Source: Thioclava sediminum (lineage in GTDB: Bacteria > Pseudomonadota > Alphaproteobacteria > Rhodobacterales > Rhodobacteraceae). From it: a stretch of DNA of 64,000 nucleotides. Of this stretch, positions 16,623 through 24,790 are shown piece after piece (position 1 is the first letter of the stretch; every line of letters starts with the position of its first letter). Both the position numbers and the translations under genes were made by a program. The notes below the pieces were generated by a model. It worked only from the letters and a program-made list of their open reading frames with translations. It did no database searches and was not told where the DNA came from. The stretch is from contig NZ_MPZV01000005.1 in assembly GCF_002020355.1 (NCBI RefSeq), positions 293,443-357,442 of the forward strand, read 5' to 3'.

Positions 16623-17177
16623 TCACTTCGCCATAACTTTCTCGGCAACGTACTTCTGAAAGTTCTGCCCGCTCTCATAGCCGTGAGTCTTTACCCACTC
16701 GAGCAGAGCCATCGTCGTGCCCTTGCCGAAAGCCCCCGGCATCTGCGCCACGGCCTGCTTGTTGGCGGGCTGATCGGAGACCTCTTCGGGGAAGAACATC
16801 ATGGTCGGCGTGAACATCACGCCCCACTTCATCGCCATCTCTTTTTCCGGCAAAGCCTCGCCGTCGAAATCGGTCACTTCGACATCGCCGAAGAGGTTCA
16901 TCTGCACGACGTAGTAGTTGTCGGTGATGTATTTCGCGATCTCGGGGTCGGAGAAGACCTCTTCGTGCATCTTCTTGCAGTAGATGCAGCCGCGCTGCTC
17001 CCAGATGACCATGAAGCGCTTGCCCTCGTCATTGGCCGTCGCGAGATCGTCCGACATGTCCTTGAACGTGTCGTGGAACCACGGCTCCTTGTGCAGCCCG
17101 TCATCGCCCATCTCGGCCGCATGGACCGGAAGGGCCAGCATCGCGGCGGTGAAAGCGGCAGTCAGAAAATGACGCAT
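16623..17177 (-). CDS. soxW: SoxW, periplasmic thioredoxin
   Basis: A 184-residue thioredoxin-fold protein with a signal peptide (about 1-21) and redox motif CIYC at 64-67 (EQRGCIYCKKM). The cis-proline loop is FTPTMMFF. It receives reductant across the membrane from SoxV, encoded immediately upstream with a 25-nt gap. Start 17177 has AGGGAGGA in front. Keeps Sox cysteines (such as SoxYZ) reduced. Confidence 0.93.
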   Translation of the reverse strand: MRHFLTAAFTAAMLALPVHAAEMGDDGLHKEPWFHDTFKDMSDDLATANDEGKRFMVIWEQRGCIYCKKMHEEVFSDPEIAKYITDNYYVVQMNLFGDVEVTDFDGEALPEKEMAMKWGVMFTPTMMFFPEEVSDQPANKQAVAQMPGAFGKGTTMALLEWVKTHGYESGQNFQKYVAEKVMAK

Positions 17178-17202
17178 GATCGTCCTCCCTAGAAACAGAC
17201 GG

Positions 17203-17940
17203 TCAGCCGAGACTCCCACTCGGCATGACGTCGATCAGAAACTCACCAATGTAGCGCAGCCCCCCGGTCACGATGAGAACCGCGAACAGGATCAGCATAA
17301 CCCCCATCGCCTTCTCGACATAGCCGAGCTTCGCGCGGTGCTTCGCCATGAAGGCGAGGAAAGGCCGCGTGAAGAAGGCCGCGATGATGAAGGGCAAGGT
17401 CATCCCGATCCCATAGGCAAAGAGCAGCAACCCACCCTTGGAGATATCGCCCATGCCCGACGCCACCATCAGGATCGCGGCAAGCGCGGGACCGACACAG
17501 GGCGTCCAGCCGAAGCCGAAGGCGAGCCCCATCACATAGGCACCGAGGAAAGTCGTAGGATCGGTCTTCGCCTCCATCCGAGCCTCGCGATAGAGGAACG
17601 GGATGCGGATCACACCGAGGAAATGCAGACCGAAGACCAGCAGGATCGCCGCGGCCACCCAGCTCAGCGGCCCCATCCATTCGCGGAATGCAGCCCCCAG
17701 CGCCGTCGCCCCCATCCCCATCAGCACGAAGATCGTCGTCACGCCCAGCGCGAAGGCCACCGAAGACGCCACCATGCGCGCCTGTGCACCCGGGGCGATC
17801 TTGCCGTCGCCACGCAACTCCGACATCGACAGCCCGGCCATGTAGGACAGGTAGAACGGCACCATCGGCAGAATGCACGGCGTCAGAAAAGACAGCAGGC
17901 CAGCAAAAAACGCCCCGCCATAGGTAATATCGATCGGCAC
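17203..17940 (-). CDS. soxV: SoxV, CcdA/DsbD-type thiol-disulfide transporter
   Basis: A 245-residue inner-membrane protein with about six spans that moves electrons from cytoplasmic thioredoxin to SoxW. The two reactive cysteines are in LTPCILPMVPFYLSYMAGLS near residues 20-35 and FGWTPCVGPALAAIL in the middle, as in CcdA. Divergent from soxS across a 111-nt control region. CcdA for cytochrome c maturation would look similar, but the location between soxW and soxS settles SoxV. Confidence 0.94.
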   Translation of the reverse strand: MPIDITYGGAFFAGLLSFLTPCILPMVPFYLSYMAGLSMSELRGDGKIAPGAQARMVASSVAFALGVTTIFVLMGMGATALGAAFREWMGPLSWVAAAILLVFGLHFLGVIRIPFLYREARMEAKTDPTTFLGAYVMGLAFGFGWTPCVGPALAAILMVASGMGDISKGGLLLFAYGIGMTLPFIIAAFFTRPFLAFMAKHRAKLGYVEKAMGVMLILFAVLIVTGGLRYIGEFLIDVMPSGSLG

Positions 17941-18015
17941 TGTTTCCTCCCTCGTGACGCGCCCTAGCCTATATGGCCTCGGTCTCCCAACCGTCCTTGA
18001 AGGGGCCCGCCAAAC

Positions 18016-18035
18016 ACATTACGATCTTTATATGT
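18016..18035. promoter_or_regulatory. Candidate SoxR operator/promoter between soxV and soxS
   Basis: ACAT at 18016-18019 and ATGT at 18032-18035 bracket an AT-rich stretch with a possible -10 (TACGAT) for soxS and a TTGAAG-like -35 about 18 nt upstream. The minus strand carries ACATAT as in the soxX and soxB upstream elements. The symmetry is imperfect. The soxS Shine-Dalgarno AAGGGG follows at 18039-18044. Confidence 0.45.
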
Positions 18036-18051
18036 AAAAAGGGGTCCGTCA

Positions 18052-18528
18052 ATGTTCCGCATTGTGTGGCATACGATTTCCATAACCGCGGCGCTGGCGG
18101 TCACGCTGGGCGCGACGGGCGATGTCGCGCGCGCCGAGACCGCAGCGCAAACCGTCGACACGACGGTCGCCGCCACATCGGAGGCCGAGACCGGCGAGGC
18201 GATAGCCGACAGCGAATTCCGGCTCCTGATGGTCGAGCAGGTTGGCTGCATCTATTGCCGGATGTGGAACAACGACCTCGCGCCGATCTATCCGAAGACT
18301 CCCGAGGGCAAGACGGCCCCTCTGCAGCGAGTCGATCTGCACAAACCCTTCCCCGAGGACATCACCATCACCGGGGGCAAACCGCTTTTCACACCGACCT
18401 TCATCCTGCTGCAAGACGGGGTCGAAGTCGCCCGCATCGAAGGCTATGCGAGCGAAGATTTCTTCTGGGGCCTGCTCGATCAGGCCCTGAAAAAGAATGG
18501 CGCGACGTATCAGGCCCCATCGAACTGA
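18052..18528 (+). CDS. soxS: SoxS, periplasmic thioredoxin-like protein
   Basis: A 158-residue exported thioredoxin-fold protein. The signal peptide covers about 1-28, a Thr/Ala-rich linker follows, and the redox motif CIYC is at 66-69 (VGCIYCRMW), with a FTPTFILL cis-Pro loop. It shares the GCIYC core with SoxW. In Paracoccus SoxS keeps SoxYZ active; its position next to soxV and soxR matches that system. Confidence 0.9.
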   Translation: MFRIVWHTISITAALAVTLGATGDVARAETAAQTVDTTVAATSEAETGEAIADSEFRLLMVEQVGCIYCRMWNNDLAPIYPKTPEGKTAPLQRVDLHKPFPEDITITGGKPLFTPTFILLQDGVEVARIEGYASEDFFWGLLDQALKKNGATYQAPSN

Positions 18529-18741
18529 GGTTTGACCTGCGCGCTTTTGTCTCGCTTTTGGCGGGTTTTTGCGCTCTCGGGCTTTGTTCCAGCGAATCGA
18601 CATGCTAAAGCCTGAGTCATTCGATCAATACGGTCGCACTCTGTGCGGCTTCCAAAGAAGGACGATGCGGTGCGGCATCTGGTGCCTGACGGTCATGCCG
18701 AAAAGCTTGCCTCTGCCACGGCCGAGTCGAGATGTTCCCGC

Positions 18742-19041
18742 ATGGATGCAGAAGAGCTACTCGATCGCGCGCAAGACGCCTCCAACCTCATGAAGGCGCT
18801 CGCCCATGAGGGGCGGCTGATGATTCTGTGCCATCTGAGTTCGGGCGAGAAATCGGTGACCGAGCTGGAAAACCTGCTGGAATCGCGCCAAGCCGCGGTG
18901 AGCCAGCAATTGGCACGGCTGCGTCTCGAGGGGCTCGTCAGCGCACGCCGCGAAGGCAAGGCGATCTACTACACGCTCTCGGATCCGCGTGCGCGTCGCC
19001 TCGTCGAGACGATTTACGACATGTTCTGCGCCACCGACTGA
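18742..19041 (+). CDS. soxR: SoxR, ArsR-family repressor of sox genes
   Basis: Winged-HTH repressor (99 residues from this start) with LMKALAHEGRLMILCHL, a recognition helix SRQAAVSQQLARLRLEGLV and wing ARREGKAIYYTL. Two cysteines, in MILCHL and the C-terminal MFCATD, match the pair that senses sulfur species in SoxR/SqrR-type repressors. Start is uncertain: an in-frame GTG at 18670 has AAGAAGGA 7 nt upstream, but the stretch 18670-18741 has low GC3, so ATG 18742 is preferred here. Confidence 0.9.
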   Translation: MDAEELLDRAQDASNLMKALAHEGRLMILCHLSSGEKSVTELENLLESRQAAVSQQLARLRLEGLVSARREGKAIYYTLSDPRARRLVETIYDMFCATD

Positions 19042-19093
19042 CGCCGGTGAGCCATGAGACCGGACACTGGGTGATCCGGGAGGGAGAAGGGCA

Positions 19094-20140
19094 ATGGAAC
19101 AGATTCCGATGGGTGCCTTGGCAGCCATGGTCGGGGCGATCGGCGGCATCATTCTCGGCCTCGCTGCGCGCTTGGGCGATTTCTGCACCCTCGGTGCGCT
19201 GGAGAGCGCGGCCTATGGCGACGACCAGAGGCGCCTGCGCCTCTGGGGGATCGTGCTGGGCGTGGCGATCACCGGCGCCTTCGTGGCCGAGGCCCTGGGC
19301 TATGCCGACATCACCCGCAGCTTCTATCACACGATCAAATGGTCGCCGCTCGCCTCGATCGTGGGCGGGCTCGTCTTCGGCTATGGCATGGCGCTCGCCG
19401 GCAATTGCGGCTTCGGTGCGCTGGTGCGTTTCGGCGGCGGCGATCTGCGCGCGATGGTCGTGGTCGTGGTGATGGGCATCTTCGCCTTCGTGACGCTGTC
19501 CGGCCCCCTCGCCCATCTGCGCCTTCTGATCTTTGACCAGCAGGCCGCCGACACCCCGCAAGGCATCGCGCATTGGCTCTCGGCGCGGACCGGGCTTCCG
19601 CCCTTGGTCTTCGCCCTGCCCGTCGCCGCCGGCTTCCTTGCCTGGGCGCTGAGCTATCAGCCGCTGCGCGCCGACAAACGCCGCCTCGCCTGGGGCGTGG
19701 CCGCGGGTCTCGCAGTGGTCTGGTGTTACGTCGGCACCTCCTATCTCTTCAACCAGAGCATGGGTGCGACCGGCGTCGAGGCACCGTCCTTCACCGCCCC
19801 ACTCGGGCGTACGATCCTCTATTTCATGACCTCCACCGCAGGCGGGCTCACCTTCTCCGTGGGTCTCGTCGCAGGCGTGCTGGGCGGAGCCTTCCTCGGC
19901 TCGGCCATTCGCGGCCTCTTCAAATGGGAAGCCTGTGAAGACCCGCGCGAACTGGGCCGTCAGGTCAGCGGCGCGGCCCTGATGGGGATCGGCGGCACGA
20001 TCGCGGTCGGCTGCTCGATCGGCCAGGGGGTGAGCGCGATGGCCGTGCTCTCCTTCTCCGCACCGGTCACGCTGGCCTCAATCGTGATCGGCGGGCTGAT
20101 CGGCCTGCGCCAACTGATCCACGGCTTCCAGCCCGAGTAA
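19094..20140 (+). CDS. soxT: SoxT-like YeeE/YedE permease
   Basis: A 348-residue polytopic membrane protein of the YeeE/YedE (TsuA-like) family that imports thiosulfate or other sulfur compounds. Conserved cysteines sit in the re-entrant-loop-type motifs ALAGNCGFGALVRFGGGDLR and AVGCSIGQGVSAM, plus LGDFCTLGALE near the N-terminus. It is 52 nt downstream of soxR and in the same direction, typical for soxT. Substrate is inferred from context. Confidence 0.9.
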   Translation: MEQIPMGALAAMVGAIGGIILGLAARLGDFCTLGALESAAYGDDQRRLRLWGIVLGVAITGAFVAEALGYADITRSFYHTIKWSPLASIVGGLVFGYGMALAGNCGFGALVRFGGGDLRAMVVVVVMGIFAFVTLSGPLAHLRLLIFDQQAADTPQGIAHWLSARTGLPPLVFALPVAAGFLAWALSYQPLRADKRRLAWGVAAGLAVVWCYVGTSYLFNQSMGATGVEAPSFTAPLGRTILYFMTSTAGGLTFSVGLVAGVLGGAFLGSAIRGLFKWEACEDPRELGRQVSGAALMGIGGTIAVGCSIGQGVSAMAVLSFSAPVTLASIVIGGLIGLRQLIHGFQPE

Positions 20141-20166
20141 GTCCCAGCCGCGCAAATCGACCCATT

Positions 20167-20235
20167 TTCGGCTTGGCTGAAATATCCCGGGGGTGAGGCG
20201 CGGACGCGCCGAGGGGGCAGAGCCCCCTCTCCCCC
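20167..20235 (+). repeat. Dispersed intergenic repeat, copy 2
   Basis: TTCGGCTTGGCTGAAATATC is followed by CCGGGGG, a variable arm, then the self-complementary GGGGGCAGAGCCCCC. It lies between soxT and the SRP RNA gene in the orientation taken here as forward. The hairpin module may also terminate soxT transcription. Confidence 0.7.
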
Positions 20236-20291
20236 GAACTCTTCCCGCACAACGCTTGCGAATCTGATCCGGGTTTCCTATATCGCCCCTC

Positions 20292-20385
20292 GAGAGGTTG
20301 GCGCGGGCGAGCGCCTCGCCAACCCGGTCAGGTCCGGAAGGAAGCAGCCGCAACGAGCCCCGCTTGGGTCGCTGTCCAGCCTCTC
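20292..20385 (+). ncRNA. ffs: Signal recognition particle RNA (bacterial short type)
   Basis: About 94 nt RNA. The 10-bp terminal helix pairs GAGAGGTTGG (20292-20301) with CCAGCCTCTC (20376-20385). The conserved Ffh-binding segment GTCAGGTCCGGAAGGAAGCA is at 20328-20347, the hallmark of domain IV. It binds Ffh for co-translational targeting of membrane proteins. The 348-nt gap 20141-20488 holds this RNA and a dispersed repeat and no coding gene. Confidence 0.96.
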
Positions 20386-20488
20386 ACCCTCCCCCCACAA
20401 ACTCCCTTGGCTTTGCCGCCGCGTCACCATGCCCGATTGTGCGACGACGTCGCCAAGCTAAACTTCCCGTCAAAGGGGAGGTTTCACC

Positions 20489-21400
20489 ATGTTGCGTTTT
20501 GCTCTGGCCGCTCTGGCCATTATGCCTGTGCCGCTCTTCGCAGGCACGCTTACCACCGTCGAAGTCGCACCGAACACCTATGCCATCGAAGGACCCTTCG
20601 GACAGCGCGATGCCGAGAATCTTGGCAATAACGCGACCTTCGGGCTGATCGTCACGGATGAGGGCGCGGTGCTGGTCGATGCGGGCGGCACCTATAAGGG
20701 GGCGGCGGCGCTCGACGAAGTGATCGGCACCCTTACCGATCAGCCGGTGAAATACGTGATCGACACCGGCGGGCAGGATCACCGCTGGCTCGGCAATGGC
20801 TACTGGAAAGAGCATGGCGCCGAGATCATCACCTCCGAGGATGCGCTCGCCGACCAGAAGGCCCGCGCCTCGCTGGAGTTGACGATGCTCGATGCGCTGG
20901 TCGGGCAGGACGCGCTTGCAGGCACTGAACCCGTCTATGCCGACACGACCTTCGACGAGAGCTACACGCTCACCCTCGGCGGGCGCGAGATCGAGATCAC
21001 CCATCCCGGCCCCGCCCACACGCCCGGCGACAGCTTCGTCTGGCTTCCTGCGGAAAAGGTGATGTTCACCGGCGATATCGTCTTCGTGGGACGCATCCTC
21101 GGCGTGCTCGACATGTCCTCGTCAATCGGCTGGGTCGAGGCCTTCGAGGCGATGGCCGCCTATGAGCCCGCCCATGTCGTTCCGGGCCACGGCCCCGCCA
21201 CCGATCTCGCGACCGCGACGAAGGACACCTATGATTACCTGACCAATCTGCGCAGTCAGATGGCCGATTATATCGACGAGGGTGGCGACATCATCGGTTC
21301 GGTCAATGTCGACCAGTCGCAGTTCGAATACCTCGAGGGTTTCGACACGCTCGCCAAACGCAACGCGCAGGCGGTGTTCAGCCAGATGGAATGGGAATGA
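20489..21400 (+). CDS. MBL-fold metallohydrolase-like protein with altered metal site
   Basis: A 303-residue metallo-beta-lactamase-fold protein with a probable signal peptide (1-19). Retained ligands are D97-H98 (DH of the HxHxDH motif), H177 in HPGPAHTPGD, D196 in FTGDIVFVGR and H234 in VVPGHGP. The first two histidines of HxHxDH are replaced by G94 and Q96 (motif DTGGQDHRWLGN). Similar folds include SoxH/quinoprotein-relay hydrolases, and it sits one RNA gene from the sox cluster, but the changed site leaves its activity open. Confidence 0.82.
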   Translation: MLRFALAALAIMPVPLFAGTLTTVEVAPNTYAIEGPFGQRDAENLGNNATFGLIVTDEGAVLVDAGGTYKGAAALDEVIGTLTDQPVKYVIDTGGQDHRWLGNGYWKEHGAEIITSEDALADQKARASLELTMLDALVGQDALAGTEPVYADTTFDESYTLTLGGREIEITHPGPAHTPGDSFVWLPAEKVMFTGDIVFVGRILGVLDMSSSIGWVEAFEAMAAYEPAHVVPGHGPATDLATATKDTYDYLTNLRSQMADYIDEGGDIIGSVNVDQSQFEYLEGFDTLAKRNAQAVFSQMEWE

Positions 21401-21463
21401 GCCGGGTGGACGCCGACGCCCCGGGGGCCTAGTCTGACGGCTGCCTATGACACCGGAGCTTCG

Positions 21464-23194
21464 ATGACCGACACCCAATATCAGGTTCTCGCCCGCAAGT
21501 ACCGTCCCGAGACCTTCGCCGACCTGATCGGACAGGCGCCAATGGTGCGCACGCTGAAGAACGCCTTCGCGGCCGACCGGATCGCGCAGGCTTTCATCAT
21601 GACGGGGATTCGCGGCACCGGGAAAACCACCACGGCGCGGATCATCGCCAAGGGGCTCAACTGCATCGGCCCCGACGGCAACGGCACCCCCACGACCGAT
21701 CCCTGCGGCGTGTGCGAACATTGCCGCGCGATCATGGAAGGCCGCCATGTCGACGTAATGGAGATGGACGCGGCCTCGCGCACCGGTGTGGGCGATATCC
21801 GCGAGATCATCGAGAGCGTGCATTACCGGGCCGCCTCGGCGCGCTACAAGGTCTACATCATCGATGAGGTTCACATGCTGTCCACGAGCGCGTTCAACGC
21901 GCTCCTAAAGACGCTCGAGGAACCGCCCGCCCATGTGAAGTTCATCTTCGCCACCACCGAGATCCGCAAGGTGCCCGTCACCGTGCTCTCGCGCTGCCAG
22001 CGCTTCGATCTGCGCCGGATCGAGCCCGAGGAGATGATCGCGCTGCTGCGCCGGATCGCCGATGCGGAAGGCGCAGAGATCGCCGATGACGCGCTCGCAC
22101 TGATCACCCGCGCCGCCGAAGGGTCCGCCCGCGATGCGACTTCGCTGCTCGATCAGGCAATCGCGCATGGCGCAGGCGAGACCACCGCCGAACAGGTCCG
22201 CGCGATGCTGGGTCTGGCCGACCGCGCCCGCGTCCTCGATCTCTTCGACATGATCCTGCACGGTCAGGCGGCAGAGGCATTGACCGAACTTGCCGCACAA
22301 TATGCCGATGGCGCCGATCCGATGGCGATCATGCGTGATCTGGCCGAGATCACGCATTGGGTCTCCGTCATCAAGGTCACGCCCGAGGCCGCCGAAGACC
22401 CGACCGTTCCGCCCGAGGAACGCAATCGCGGTCAGGAAATGGCAGCCGCTTTGCCGATGCGGGTGCTCTCGCGGCTCTGGCAGATGCTGCTCAAAGCGCT
22501 CGAAGAGGTCGCGAGCGCGCCCAATGCGATGATGGCGACCGAGATGGCCGTGATCCGCATGACCCATGTGGCCGACCTGCCCGACCCGGAGACGCTGATC
22601 AAGAAGATCCAGCAGGGCAACACGAACACGCAAGCCGCAGGCCGGGGCCCCGCACCCTCGACCGGGCCGGTCCATGGCGCGACGCTGCGCGCCCGACGTG
22701 CCGGTGGCGGGGCTGTCGCCGCGGCGGCCCCTGCGCAACAGCACGATCCGATGGCCGACGCGCTCGCCCGTTTCGCGAGCTTCGACGACGTGGTCGACCT
22801 GATCGCCCGGATGCGCGACATGACCCTGCTGCTGGAGGTCGAGAGCAACCTGCGCCTGGTGAATTACCGCCCCGGCCGGATCGAGTTCGAACCGACCCCG
22901 CAGGCCTCGCGCGATCTCGCCGCGACGCTCTCGGCACGGCTGCAAGGCTGGACCGGCGCGCGCTGGGGCGTCTCGGTCGTCTCCGAAGGCGGCGCGCCCA
23001 CGATTGCCGAGGTGAAGGCCGAGGAAATGGCGAAGGCCGAAGCCGAGGCGATGAAGAACCCGCTGGTGGCGGAGATCTTCGCCCGCTTCCCCGGCGCGAA
23101 GATCGAAATCCTGCCCGAGGAAGACACCGCCGCGATCGAGGCCGAGGCCCTGGCCGAGGTCGAAGACGAATGGGACCCCTTCGAGGAAGGCTGA
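21464..23194 (+). CDS. dnaX: DNA polymerase III subunits gamma/tau
   Basis: Clamp-loader ATPase of the replicative polymerase. The 576-residue protein has the N-terminal QVLARKYRPETFADLIGQ signature, Walker A GIRGTGKTTTAR near residues 45-56, a zinc module whose cysteines are in CGVCEHC, and DEVHMLS (Walker B). An Ala-rich linker leads to the tau C-terminal region. It starts the conserved dnaX-ybaB-recR set. Confidence 0.97.
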   Translation: MTDTQYQVLARKYRPETFADLIGQAPMVRTLKNAFAADRIAQAFIMTGIRGTGKTTTARIIAKGLNCIGPDGNGTPTTDPCGVCEHCRAIMEGRHVDVMEMDAASRTGVGDIREIIESVHYRAASARYKVYIIDEVHMLSTSAFNALLKTLEEPPAHVKFIFATTEIRKVPVTVLSRCQRFDLRRIEPEEMIALLRRIADAEGAEIADDALALITRAAEGSARDATSLLDQAIAHGAGETTAEQVRAMLGLADRARVLDLFDMILHGQAAEALTELAAQYADGADPMAIMRDLAEITHWVSVIKVTPEAAEDPTVPPEERNRGQEMAAALPMRVLSRLWQMLLKALEEVASAPNAMMATEMAVIRMTHVADLPDPETLIKKIQQGNTNTQAAGRGPAPSTGPVHGATLRARRAGGGAVAAAAPAQQHDPMADALARFASFDDVVDLIARMRDMTLLLEVESNLRLVNYRPGRIEFEPTPQASRDLAATLSARLQGWTGARWGVSVVSEGGAPTIAEVKAEEMAKAEAEAMKNPLVAEIFARFPGAKIEILPEEDTAAIEAEALAEVEDEWDPFEEG

Positions 23195-23322
23195 GCCACG
23201 CCAAGGGCGGCCCCGCGCAATCCGCACGCGCCGCCCTGCCGCGCCGTTTTCCCGCCTTGTCCCTTGTTCCTTAGCGCAGCGATGCGTATCTCTCACTCAA
23301 GCCAAACGTGACGGAGAAAGCG

Positions 23323-23667
23323 ATGTTCAAGGGATTGGGCGCCATGGGCGACATGGCCAAGATGATGAAGGCCGCCAAGGAAATGCAGGAGAAGATGGGC
23401 GAACTCCAGGAAGAGCTCAAATCCATCGTGGTCACCGGCGAGGCCGGGGCCGGTCTCGTGCAGGCCCGCGCCACCGCGAAGGGCGAACTGACCGGGCTCT
23501 CCATCGACCCCTCGATCCTGCAGGCCTCCGAGAAGGAAGTCGTCGAAGACCTGATCCTCGCCGCGATCAAGGACACGCAGGAAAAGGCCAAGTTCCGCGA
23601 ACAGGAAGAGCAGAAACGCCTCCTGCGCGAACTGGGCCTGCCCGAGAACATGGACCTGCCGGTCTGA
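23323..23667 (+). CDS. ybaB: YbaB/EbfC family nucleoid-associated protein
   Basis: A 114-residue small DNA-binding protein. It begins [20 protein letters not shown], with the coiled helix [14 protein letters not shown] and the conserved [19 protein letters not shown] core of YbaB. ATG 23323 has GGAGAAAG upstream; a GTG at 23308 is less likely. Classical position between dnaX and recR. Confidence 0.96.
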   Translation: MFKGLGAMGDMAKMMKAAKEMQEKMGELQEELKSIVVTGEAGAGLVQARATAKGELTGLSIDPSILQASEKEVVEDLILAAIKDTQEKAKFREQEEQKRLLRELGLPENMDLPV

Positions 23668-23671
23668 TCCG

Positions 23672-24271
23672 ATGAGCGGCGCGCGCGACGAGATAGAGGC
23701 GCTGATAGCCCTGATGGCGCGGCTGCCGGGGCTCGGCCCCCGCTCCGCCCGGCGTGCGGTGCTGCATCTGATCTCGAAACGCGCACAGCTGATGGGCCCC
23801 TTGGCCGAGGCGATGGCGCAAGTGGCCCGCACCGCGCGCGAATGTGAGCGCTGCGGCAATATCTCCACCGCGCCGGTCTGCGACATCTGCGAAGACCCCA
23901 AACGCGCCACCGGCGAGATCTGCGTGATCGAGGATGTCGCCGACCTCTGGGCGATGGAGCGCGGTCACGCCTTTAAGGGCCGCTACCACGTCCTTGGCGG
24001 CACGCTGTCTGCGCTCGATGCGATCGGCCCGGAGGACCTGCGCATCCCCGACCTGCTCGAACGCGCCACCGAGGAAGGCATCACCGAGGTGATCCTCGCC
24101 CTCAACGCCACCGTCGAGGGCCAAACCACCGCGCATTACATCGCCGAGGCGCTCGAAGGGCGCGGCATCGCCGTCACCAGCCTTGCCCAAGGCGTGCCGA
24201 TCGGCGGCGAGCTGGATTATCTCGACGACGGCACGATTCAGGCGGCGCTGCGCGCCCGCAAAAGTTTCTGA
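23672..24271 (+). CDS. recR: Recombination mediator protein RecR
   Basis: A 199-residue RecFOR-pathway protein that helps load RecA at gaps. It has the N-terminal helix-hairpin-helix ([18 protein letters not shown]), a zinc finger with cysteines in [16 protein letters not shown], and a TOPRIM domain ([14 protein letters not shown]). Starts 4 nt after ybaB. Confidence 0.97.
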   Translation: MSGARDEIEALIALMARLPGLGPRSARRAVLHLISKRAQLMGPLAEAMAQVARTARECERCGNISTAPVCDICEDPKRATGEICVIEDVADLWAMERGHAFKGRYHVLGGTLSALDAIGPEDLRIPDLLERATEEGITEVILALNATVEGQTTAHYIAEALEGRGIAVTSLAQGVPIGGELDYLDDGTIQAALRARKSF

Positions 24272-24615
24272 TGGGCACCCGGCCCGAGACGGAGGCGCTG
24301 CTGCGCGACTGCCTCGGAGACCGGATCGCGACCCGGCCAATGTTCGGCGAATACGCCGTCTATATGGGCGGCAAGACGGTGGCGCTTCTGTGCGACGACA
24401 CGCTGTTCGTGCGGCAATTGCCCGAGGCCACGCGCTACCTTGAAGACAGCGGCCACGCGCCCGTCGCAGGCAAACCCTATCCGCGCGCCAAGGATCACTG
24501 GCAGATCGACCCGGACCTCTGGGAAGACACGGAGTGGCTCGTGGGTCTTCTGAGCGTGATCGAGGCCGCCCTGCCCGCCCCCAAACCAAAACGCAAACCC
24601 AAACCGAAAGCCTAG
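24271..24615 (+). CDS. TfoX/Sxy N-terminal domain protein
   Basis: A 114-residue cytosolic protein matching the TfoX_N domain (TRPMFGEYAVYMGGKTVALLCDDTLFVR), with a Lys/Pro-rich tail ending KPKRKPKPKA. It shares a TGATG overlap with recR and is probably co-translated. Stand-alone TfoX_N proteins have no settled function; the competence regulator role of full TfoX cannot be assumed. Confidence 0.85.
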   Translation: MGTRPETEALLRDCLGDRIATRPMFGEYAVYMGGKTVALLCDDTLFVRQLPEATRYLEDSGHAPVAGKPYPRAKDHWQIDPDLWEDTEWLVGLLSVIEAALPAPKPKRKPKPKA

Positions 24616-24626
24616 TCCCGGCCCCC

Positions 24627-24660
24627 TTCGGCTTGGTAAAAATATCCCCGCCGGAGGCAT
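24627..24660 (+). repeat. Dispersed intergenic repeat, copy 3 (short)
   Basis: TTCGGCTTGGTAAAAATATC followed by CCCGCCGGAGGCATCC. Has the conserved core but no GGGGGCAG-type hairpin. It lies between the TfoX-N gene and the glutathione transferase gene. Confidence 0.6.
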
Positions 24661-24790
24661 CCGACCTGTGCCGTCCCGATCACCTTCCGGCAAGGGAGCG
24701 CCATCGGCGGGATTGTCGCCATTGAACCCGCCCGCGCCCGCCGTTATCAGTTTCTCAAATCCCCCAACGAGAATTGCGAGCGTCGCCCCG

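Noticed and set aside
18643..18741. Longer SoxR starting at GTG 18643 or 18670
   Set aside because: Codons here have poor GC3 compared with the gene. GTG 18670 keeps a fair Shine-Dalgarno, so it is noted as an alternative, not adopted.
9614..20140. soxE and soxF (cytochrome and flavocytochrome sulfide dehydrogenase)
   Set aside because: Looked for next to soxD as in Paracoccus; soxD is followed by a terminator and glycerate kinase, and no SoxEF-like protein is present in the window.
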